Assembly (NCBI GenBank): GCA_015680905.1
Contig: CM027382.1
Coordinates: forward strand, 23,037,501-23,101,500
Length of the DNA: 64,000 nt
Direction of reading: 5' to 3'
Origin: Coptis chinensis
Lineage: Eukaryota > Streptophyta > Magnoliopsida > Ranunculales > Ranunculaceae
Below the pieces are notes generated by a model that was not told the origin of the DNA, did not search any database, and was given only the letters and a program-made list of their open reading frames with translations. The translations under genes were made by a program, and so were the position numbers. This document shows, piece by piece, positions 56,373 to 64,000 of this stretch (position 1 is the stretch's first letter; each line of letters starts with the position of its first letter).

Positions 56373-58640
56373 ATGGGAAAGATGCCACATCTCTCCTGGT
56401 TCTTCCAAGCTTGGATTCTGATTGCCATTCACACTGATTTTACACTAGCAGATAGGTCAACATATATAGTCCATATGGACAAATCTGCAATGCCCAAGGC
56501 TTTTGCAATCCATCACGATTGGTACTTGGCGACCATAAATTCGCTCAAGGTCGCCGGTACAAACTCTGACACACTCAAATCCATGCCGAGACTTCTCTAT
56601 ACCTATGACAATGCTATCCATGGTTTTAGTGCGGTCCTCTCTTTCGAAGAATTGCTGAATCTGCAGAACTCCCCTGGCTTTGTTACAGCATACCCAGACA
56701 AGATTGTCAAGCTTCATACCACCCATACACCCGAGTTCCTTTCTCTCAATACTATATCTGGTGTTTGGCCGGCATCTGACTATGGCAAAGATGTAATTAT
56801 TGGCATGATGGACAGTGGAGTTTGGCCTGAGAGTAAAAGCTTCAATGACGATGGTATGACTGAGGTCCCCATTAAGTGGAAAGGAATTTGTCAGGCAGGA
56901 GGCGATTTTAATTCCTCCATGTGCAACCGGAAGCTTATTGGTGCTCGCTCTTACCAAAGTGGTGCTCTTGCTGCTAATTTAAATGGGGAAAGATACCGGG
57001 ACTCACCAAGGGATGCAAATGGGCATGGGACACACACCTCATCTACGGCTGCTGGTAACTATGTAGAAGGTGTGTCATTCTTTGGCTATGCTGAGGGCAC
57101 TGCAAGAGGGATTGCACCTCGCGCTCGAGTCGCCATGTACAGTGTCTCTGGGTCTGTTGGCGCTGGGTCAGATCTTCTCGCTGGGATGGACCAGGCAATT
57201 GAAGATGGTGTGGATGTAATTTCAGTTTCTATGGGGGCTGGAAGGATTCCTTTGTATGAGAATCCAATAGCTATTGCAGGCTTCGCAGCCATGGAAAAGG
57301 GTGTGTTTGTCTCGACATTGGCGGGAAACGATGGTCCATATCCAATGTCTGTGGAAAATGGGGTTCCATGGTTGTTGACAGTTGGAGCGAGCACCATTGA
57401 TCGTCAAAACTCTGCAATATTGACTTTAGGAAATGGGATGTCCACCTTTGGTTGGTCTGAGTTTCCTGTAAATGCACTGCTAGAAAATGTGCCAGTGATC
57501 TACAATGAGACACTCTTAGCATGCGATTCTGCCGAACTATTATCAGCAGAAGCCACTGGGAAAATTGTCATTTGTAGTGATTACTCTGGATACCTTGCCA
57601 GTCAAATACATGAGACAGTTTTATACTCCAACGTTGCAGGAGCGATATTTATATCCAACAGTACCAAGTATATGGAAGTAAAAGATCTACCCTGTCCTGC
57701 TATGGTGATTACACCTGTCCAAAGTCCAGGGCTGATCAATTATGTAACATCTACAACCAATCCAACCGTAACAATGAAGTTCCAACTGGAAGTACTAGGA
57801 TCAAAGCCAGCCCCAGCTGTTTCGTGTTACAGTTCAAGAGGGCCTTCATCCTCATATCCTAGCATCATGAAGCCAGATTTAATCGCTCCAGGGTCTAAAG
57901 TCCTGGCAGCTTGGATCCCAATTTCACCTTCTGCTTTTCTAGGATCCAACGTTGTATTATCAAGTAGTTACACATTAAAATCTGGTACTTCAATGGCATG
58001 TCCCCATGCATCTGGAGTGGCTGCACTTCTCAAGGGTGCAAACCCTGATTGGAGTCCTGCAGCTATCAGGTCGGCCATGATGACTACTGCAAGCCATATT
58101 GGTAATGACTACAGTCCTATTCAAGACAATGGCAAAAGTTTGAGGTATGCCACTCCCCTAGACATGGGATCTGGTCAAATCGATCCTAACAAGGCACTTG
58201 ATCCAGGTCTTATATACGACGCAGATTCCCAAGACTATGTGAATCATCTTTGCTTCATGAATTTCACTAAGAAGCAAATCTTAACCATTACTAGATCGTC
58301 AAAGTACGATTGTTCTACTGCTGCGGATCTCAATTACCCGTCTTTCATGGCTTTCTTTAACAACACATCGTTGACTGTTCATAAATTTCACAGGACCGTT
58401 ACCAATGTTGGACAGAAATCTTCGAGTTATAAAGTCAATTTGAAAGTACCGCGAGGAACCTCGATCACTGTAATGCCGGATACACTTTCTTTTACTCGGA
58501 GGTATCAGAAGGTGAGCTTCAACGTATCTGTGGACATTAAACAGATGAATACTTTGAAGTCGTATGGTTCGCTAGTCTGGAAAGAAGTTGGTGGAAACCA
58601 CACAGTTAGGAGCCCCATTGTGGTGTATAGGATGGTTTAG
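56373..58640 (+). CDS. Subtilisin-like serine protease, SBT1 group, unit 4 (intact, 755 aa)
   Basis: Secreted protease with signal peptide 1-26 (WFFQAWILIAIHTDFTLA), I9 propeptide, S8 catalytic domain, PA-type insert and C-terminal fibronectin III-like domain. Asp147 in GMMDSGVWPES, His218 in GHGTHTSSTAAGN, oxyanion Asn319 in LAGNDGP (where its neighbours have SAGN) and Ser540 in SGTSMACPH are all present. Two codons shorter than units 2 and 3. Intronless, stop TAG at 58638. The promoter is homologous to that of unit 3 but lacks the clear TATA block, so expression may differ. The start is the ATG in gcgatggg, and an alternative ATG lies three codons on. Predicted active; substrate unknown. 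Confidence 0.95.
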   Translation: MGKMPHLSWFFQAWILIAIHTDFTLADRSTYIVHMDKSAMPKAFAIHHDWYLATINSLKVAGTNSDTLKSMPRLLYTYDNAIHGFSAVLSFEELLNLQNSPGFVTAYPDKIVKLHTTHTPEFLSLNTISGVWPASDYGKDVIIGMMDSGVWPESKSFNDDGMTEVPIKWKGICQAGGDFNSSMCNRKLIGARSYQSGALAANLNGERYRDSPRDANGHGTHTSSTAAGNYVEGVSFFGYAEGTARGIAPRARVAMYSVSGSVGAGSDLLAGMDQAIEDGVDVISVSMGAGRIPLYENPIAIAGFAAMEKGVFVSTLAGNDGPYPMSVENGVPWLLTVGASTIDRQNSAILTLGNGMSTFGWSEFPVNALLENVPVIYNETLLACDSAELLSAEATGKIVICSDYSGYLASQIHETVLYSNVAGAIFISNSTKYMEVKDLPCPAMVITPVQSPGLINYVTSTTNPTVTMKFQLEVLGSKPAPAVSCYSSRGPSSSYPSIMKPDLIAPGSKVLAAWIPISPSAFLGSNVVLSSSYTLKSGTSMACPHASGVAALLKGANPDWSPAAIRSAMMTTASHIGNDYSPIQDNGKSLRYATPLDMGSGQIDPNKALDPGLIYDADSQDYVNHLCFMNFTKKQILTITRSSKYDCSTAADLNYPSFMAFFNNTSLTVHKFHRTVTNVGQKSSSYKVNLKVPRGTSITVMPDTLSFTRRYQKVSFNVSVDIKQMNTLKSYGSLVWKEVGGNHTVRSPIVVYRMV

Positions 58641-59881
58641 TGCAAGGGCATCCTGGTGTCATTTCTGTCTTTGACCATTTAAAAACTCGTGAATGGAATT
58701 TTCATTCTTCTTTGCCTAAAGAATTATACATCAGACCAAACTTGTTCTCTTGAATTTCGTATTATATACTCTTCTAGCAGTTTAATTGTAAAATCACGTC
58801 TATTCTGGAAGAGCTCAGACTTTATCGGTGAATTGAAGAGTCTCCCATTCTTCCTAAATGACAAAATGGGAGACATGAGTTTTGAGATTGAATAGTATCA
58901 CAATGTACATACGGTGAAACTCAACACATTGACCTTATGGTCTTTGCTTGTTCAAAACGTTAGTCACTCTCAACAATGCCACTTTACTTTCTGACTTCCA
59001 TTCTTCGTACTCTGGACATGACTGATCTGAATGTTTCATATTTTTTCCAGGAAGGACATGGGTAAGAGTCCATAACACTTAAGTCATGATTTTTACAATA
59101 TCAGAATTCATTGGTCTAAAGTTGTTATTGTTAGGCTGATTTTAACTATGAAAATCTATTAATTCTCTCATATGAATAATGTAATATAGTTAGTATAGAC
59201 GACCGGAATATTTTCAAGTATCTTATGTTAAGGACAAAATTTTTGTAAGCATCTTAAATTGGACACAACATTTCTTTCAATTCTCCCTGAAAGTGAATTG
59301 CCCATGTTCATCTGCAAGGTAAAAATGTTGATACCCTAAAAACAGTTTTCTTTTTGTTAATGAAGTTTCCGTAGTTTCCTCCACATGTATTCTCCTATAC
59401 CTATTGTTACTGAATTTGCATATTATGAATTCGATTGCCTTATGTCCCTTCCTGTATTTTGCCAAAGAGAGAATATCCTCCCTTCGAGATGTCTTTACAT
59501 CTCAAAGGCTCGATCGCTTAAGTTTTAGTTTGGCTACTTGGTTAACTAGTAAAGTTTTGTGTATTAACGCAGAACATTATAAATACTAAAAGTGTGCAGA
59601 ATTAGGCATTTCTCTCTTCTTCAATCCTTGTCTAGTGCTTTTGGTGTGTACTCTAAGGAGTAAGATTACACTGTCATTTAGAAACTTTCTAATTTTCTAA
59701 TACTACGTTAGTCTCATTCCTCCATTAGCTTGTAAAAGATATAAACGTTTAGTTTATTCTTTTGCAAATGTTTATTCCTCTATTAGTGCTTAATGTTTGT
59801 AGTCCAACATGTAGGGCATAAAATCTGAAAGAGAAAGAAGAATGATGTCTTAATATGATTACAATGGTTTGATAATCTAAT
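58641..59881. other. Spacer downstream of subtilase unit 4
   Basis: 3' UTR and intergenic sequence with no supported gene. It ends with ctaat (59877-59881), the duplication of the next element. Confidence 0.4.
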
Positions 59882-61120
59882 TGATGTGGACATCTAGTCG
59901 AGTCCAAGCCCATGGGTCGTGAGCCTACTAGTTTAGTTGTTGCTTTATTGTTATTAGTATAAATAAGGGCTTGTATTTAGGTTTGGGGTAGTTGTGTTTG
60001 TGTTTATGAACTATTGAGTGATTATGAATACAGGTGAGACTTTTAGGGTTCTATAAAGTGTAGATTTTGATTAAGTGTTGTTTCCGCCACTTCAGTCTAT
60101 ATTATTTGGCATCAGAGCAGGTTGTTTTTTGGGAGATTTGTGTAGAAACACTGTTCACAGCACTGTTCACCGTGAATCCAATTTTATTCTTGCAAATCAA
60201 GATATGTCTACAATGTCCGAGATGAAGAATTCATGGAGAACTAATAGATTTATATTAACGCCTAGAGTACGGGTTGCTCAATTAGAATAGTGGAGAGAAG
60301 CCTTGATGCAAAACAGGTTTGATCGATTAGAAGAAGCGACTAGTCGACTTAGGGAGGCTATGGTGGAGCTTTTGCAGCCCAAACCCCCTATCGTTGGTGG
60401 AGCTTCTATAGCCCAACATAAAACACCGGTTGTTGTCGATGACAACAAAGAGAAGGAAGGAATTTATGAAGCTGTTGTGTCATGTTTTGAGCGTGATAAC
60501 AAACGAAATCAGCAAGTTCATCACCTTCTTTTTCAACAAAGACGTCCTGCTGACTAGATCTATGAAGGTCTTGTTCCTCCAATTCAGCAAGCACAAAGTG
60601 GTGGTTATATTGATCCTTTTCTAACCAATTTTGAGAAGGTTTTTGCTCGCAACCACAAAGCACTTCAATGCATACTTCGTGACTTCCAGTATCCATTGTG
60701 TTTTAAGAAATGAGTACTAGCAGCATTGTGGTGCCATGTTATTCGTTTGAGCAGATATTTGGGCAAAATTCGAAGTCGAATTCCTCAGAACCACGGGAGG
60801 GTGACGTATACAAGTTTGATGTTTGGAGAGCTTTTGCATATTGGTGAGTTTTCATGTCAACAAGCTTGTGGTCAAGCTTCATCAACCTGGAGAGTGTGAT
60901 GTGGACATCTAGTCGAGTCCAAGCCCATGGGTCGTGAGCCCACTAGTTTAGTTGCTGATTTATTGTTATTAGTATAAATAAGAGCTTGTATTTAGGTTTG
61001 GGGGTAATTGTGTTTGTGTTTGTGAACTATTGAGTGATTATGAATAAAGGTAAGACTTTTAGGGTTCTATAAAGTGTAGATTTTGATTAAGTGTTGCTTC
61101 TGCCACTTCAATCTACATTA
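59882..61120 (+). mobile_element. Small LTR retrotransposon, gag-only, complete
   Basis: 1239 bp with LTRs at 59882-60104 and 60897-61120 and a perfect duplication ctaat (59877-59881 and 61121-61125). The 5' LTR is followed by a primer site tggcatcagagc (60107-60118) and the 3' LTR is preceded by the purine-rich cctggagag. LTRs begin TGATGTGGACATC, and each contains a tata-like agtataaataag. The interior of about 790 bp has only gag-like sequence. It is non-autonomous. The LTRs differ by about ten changes, suggesting moderate age. Confidence 0.85.
60204..60720 (+). pseudogene. Gag-like remnant in the small LTR element
   Basis: One frame runs from MSTMSEMKNSWRTN through FDRLEEATSRLREAMVELLQ and YIDPFLTNFEKVFARNHKAL to a stop near 60712. 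It is interrupted by stops near 60288 and 60555. The charged, helical start resembles the N-terminal part of plant Gypsy gag proteins, but no zinc knuckle or protease follows. The assignment rests on position and composition. Confidence 0.5.
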
Positions 61121-61458
61121 CTAATTGTCAAAGATTATAAAAGAAAGCCAGAAAAGGAAAAAGGAATAGAAAAAGAACACACAAACACAATTGATAACTG
61201 AGATGATGACTTGTACAAATGTGCTCAGATGGTTTGGATTACAAAGTATCCATCTTTCTGATTATGTTACCTGCAGTATATTAATCGTTCCCCCTTTTTG
61301 TCATTGTGGCCTACATTTACAAAATCCCTCTTGTCATCCTTTGAAGTTTTCGTTATAAACCAAGTGTTTCCACAGATGTTTGTTCTCTATAGTATTCATC
61401 ACACAAAGTAGTTCTTTAGAAAAATCTGCATTAATAGCTTCTCCTAAAAAACTACGAT
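61121..61458. other. Spacer upstream of subtilase unit 5
   Basis: No gene was recognised. The 15-bp motif of units 2-4 is not present here. Confidence 0.4.
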
Positions 61459-61468
61459 CATATATATG
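61459..61468 (+). promoter_or_regulatory. Probable TATA box of subtilase unit 5
   Basis: catatatatg lies about 50 bp before the ATG at 61515, like units 1 and 2. Confidence 0.45.
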
Positions 61469-61514
61469 CCAGAACCTAAACAATATAGTCGCCAAGGCTT
61501 TCTGAGAAGATAAT

Positions 61515-63758
61515 ATGAGGGTTGTAAATGTAACAAGCATGATCTTTCTTGCATGGATTCTCGCTGCCCTCTATGTTGGAACCACAGCGGCTGATAGGTC
61601 TACATGTATAATCCACATGGGCAAATTTTCCATGCCAAAGGCCTTTGCAAATCATCATGAATGGTATTCAGCTTCCATTAACTCACTGGAGGTCACTGAT
61701 GCAACCAACTCGGAAACGGCTAAATCGACATCAATAATTATATACACTTATGACAATGCCATCCATGGCTTTAGTGCAGTCCTCTCTTTGGAAGAAGTTC
61801 AGGAGCTAAAGAAGTCGCATGGCTTTGTGAGTGCTTACCCAGATAAGATTGTCAAACTTGATACCACCCATACTTTTGTATTCCTTTCCCTCAATACTGA
61901 ATTTGGCCTCTGGCCACAGACAAATTATGGAAAGGATGTTATTATCGGTATGATGGACACTGGGGTCTGGTCAGACAGCAGGAGCTTTAATGATGATGGG
62001 ATGACTGAGGTCCCAACTAGGTGGAAAGGAATTTGCCAGGCTGGTGACAATTTCAATTCTTTGATGTGCAACAGGAAGCTCATTGGTGCTCGCTATTTCA
62101 GCAGAGGCGCTGAGACTGCTAGCCTGTCTTCAACAGGTGTGAACACCCCGAGAGATAGATTTGGGCATGGGACACATACCTTGAGCACCGTAGCTGGGAA
62201 CTATGTTGAAGGGGTATCCTTCTTTGGCTATGCCAAGGGCACCACAAGGGGGATTGCGCCTCGTGCTAGGTTGGCCATGTACAGAGTCACTGGGTCTGTA
62301 GGCTATGGTTCTGATCTCCTTGCTGGAATGGACCAAGCGATTGCAGATGGCGTGGACATAATTTCCATTTCTATGGGACTACTGAATGCTTATCCCATAT
62401 ATGAGGACCCGATAGCCATTGCTGCCTTTGCAGCCATGGAAAAAGGTGTGTTAGTCTCCTCATCAGCTGGTAATAATGATACGAGTGATCTGTACAAAAT
62501 GGAGCTCCGTGGATGTTGACAGTTGGAGCCAGCACCTTTGATTGTCGGTTCTCTGCAACTTTCACTCTAGGGAATGGGATGTCCACCACTTCCTGGTCTC
62601 AGTTTCCTGAAAACGCATTGCTTGTGGACATGCCATTGGTCTACAATGAGACCCTCCTTGCTGCAACTCGTCTTATCAGAGGCCATTGCTAAGATTGTTA
62701 TCTGTGTTGACGAATTTGGGGAACTCCAGAGTCTAATCAATGAAGTCACTCTATCAAAAGCCGCTGGAGCAATATTTATTTCCAATGACTCACAATATAT
62801 AGAAGTTGGGGGTCTTCCTTGTCCAGGGGTAGTGATTAATCCAATCCACGCTCCAGCACTGATTGATTATGTGAAATCTACAACAAATCCAACAGTAACA
62901 CTGAAGTTTCAACAAGACTTGTTAGGAGCAAAGCCCGCACCAACAGTTGCTTTTTACAGCTCGAGAGGACCTTCTCGCTCATATCTTTCCATCTTAAAAC
63001 CAGATTTAATTGCTCCGGGATCAAAAGTAGTGGCAGCTTGGGTTCCAGCTTCACCTTTTGTCAATCTTGGGTCCAACTTGGTCTTGTCAACGAACTACAA
63101 TGCAATTTCTGGGACGTCCTCATGCATCTGGTGTGGCTGCTCTTCTAAAGGCTGTAAACCCTGATTGGAGCCCTGCTGCTATTAGGTCTGCCATGATGAC
63201 CACTGCAAGCCAGTTAGATAACAATTACTGTCTTATCCGAGACAACGGGGCCAATTTGACATACGCCACTCCTCTGGCCATGGGAGCAGGTCAAATTGAT
63301 CCAAACAGGCACTTGATCCAGGTCTTATATATGACATAGATGCCCAAGACTACGTGAGTCACCTCTGCTTCATGAACTTCACTAAGGATCAAATCTTAGC
63401 AATCACTAGATCGTCCAACTACAATTGCTCAAAAGCTTCGGCTGATCTCAACTATCTGACTTTTATGGCTTTCTTCAACAACACTCCCTCAACTGTTCAC
63501 GAGTTTCGTAGGACAGCAACTAATGTTGGAAACGGCGTGTCGACTTATAAAGCTAAGGTGACAGAACCTCTAGGAACATCAATCAGTGTGACACCAGATA
63601 CACTTGTTTTCACTGATAAGTATGAGAAGCTTAGCTTCAATGTTTCTATAGACATTCAGCAGATGAAAGAGGCAAGCTCATTTGGTTCTCTAGTGTGGGA
63701 AGATGATGGGGCTAAGCATATAGTGAGGAGCCTCATTGTGGTTTATAGAGTGGTTTAG
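61515..63758 (+). pseudogene. Subtilisin-like serine protease, SBT1 group, unit 5 (pseudogene)
   Basis: The start (MRVVNVTSMIFLAWIL) matches unit 2, and the first 330 codons are open, with Asp in GMMDTGVWSDS (WPES changed) and His in GHGTHTLSTVAGN. Then at least four lesions follow. A frameshift near 62475-62500 sits in the oxyanion loop and gives a stop at 62517. A deletion lies near 62660-62676. A deletion of about 10 bp at about 63117-63120 removes the residues right after the catalytic Ser (SGTS, then shifted), and a 1-bp loss lies near 63307. The C-terminal domain is readable to the TAG at 63756. The coding remnant is still clearly alignable, so inactivation is not ancient. No functional protease is expected; a 334-residue truncated product is possible. 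Confidence 0.93.
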
Positions 63759-64000
63759 GCCATATGGTATGCGTCGTCTTTGTTGCCCTTGTAAAATTTG
63801 TCATATGAAAGTTACACACGCAACTTTTAATATGAAGTTAACAACTAACAAATTTGAAAGTGACCACATTTCTTTTTCTGCATCAAGTCTGTTTCTAGGT
63901 TCCATTCTCTGATCCTCCGTTGCTTCTGATCTAATTCAATGTGGTGAAATAGTAAGAACGTAAAATTAAAGTCACAAGTTAGCAATTCCCGAAACGATTG
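63759..64000. other. 3' flank of subtilase unit 5
   Basis: No feature seen before the window ends. Further array members could lie to the right. Confidence 0.4.

Overview
This is nuclear DNA from a dicot-like flowering plant. The coding sequences are eukaryotic: an 8-exon receptor kinase with plant GT-AG introns, and intronless plant subtilases. Most of the rest is nested plant LTR retrotransposons (Copia, Gypsy, TRIM and Cassandra types). A patch of chloroplast psbD sits in nuclear surroundings. I cannot name the species. Several coding breaks are single-base indels, so base-calling error has to be kept in mind.

Layout. (1) 1-5.0 kb: a receptor-like kinase gene (+), signal-peptide exon not seen, with a TRIM in the probable first intron and a SINE-like insertion in the next intron. 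(2) 7.0-20.1 kb: a graveyard of gene pieces, namely a Helitron replicase fragment, an unrecognised 183-codon frame, and fragments resembling a BTB protein, BiP (HSP70), a PPR protein, two parts of a group A bZIP factor and the first exon of a DFR/CCR-like reductase. The BiP piece is interrupted by about 156 bp of plastid psbD. A 6.4 kb Gypsy-type insertion splits this mosaic at 12475-18889. It has a perfect 5-bp target duplication but the same LTR terminus at both outer ends. (3) 22.8-63.8 kb: a tandem array of five subtilisin-like proteases of the SBT1 group, all on +. Unit 1 is intact except for one extra base, units 2, 3 and 4 are intact (757, 757 and 755 aa), and unit 5 is a decayed pseudogene.

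Mobile DNA fills the gaps in the array. Between units 1 and 2 lies a Copia element (25707-36225) whose 3' LTR was split by a second Copia element (31256-36094, - strand). Between units 2 and 3 lie an hAT-like MITE and a 9.6 kb Gypsy element resembling the Tat/Retand group (40808-50371, - strand). That element has lost its reverse transcriptase and carries two tandem-repeat arrays and a three-exon gene on the strand opposite to gag-pol. Between units 3 and 4 is a Cassandra solo LTR with a 5S rRNA-like promoter, part of which was duplicated in tandem. Between units 4 and 5 is a 1.24 kb gag-only LTR element.

The functional content is therefore one receptor kinase and three to four secreted serine proteases. 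The protease copies are related by tandem duplication, share a short upstream motif, and units 3 and 4 show a near-identical stretch that suggests gene conversion. Most other open frames belong to mobile elements or broken gene fragments.
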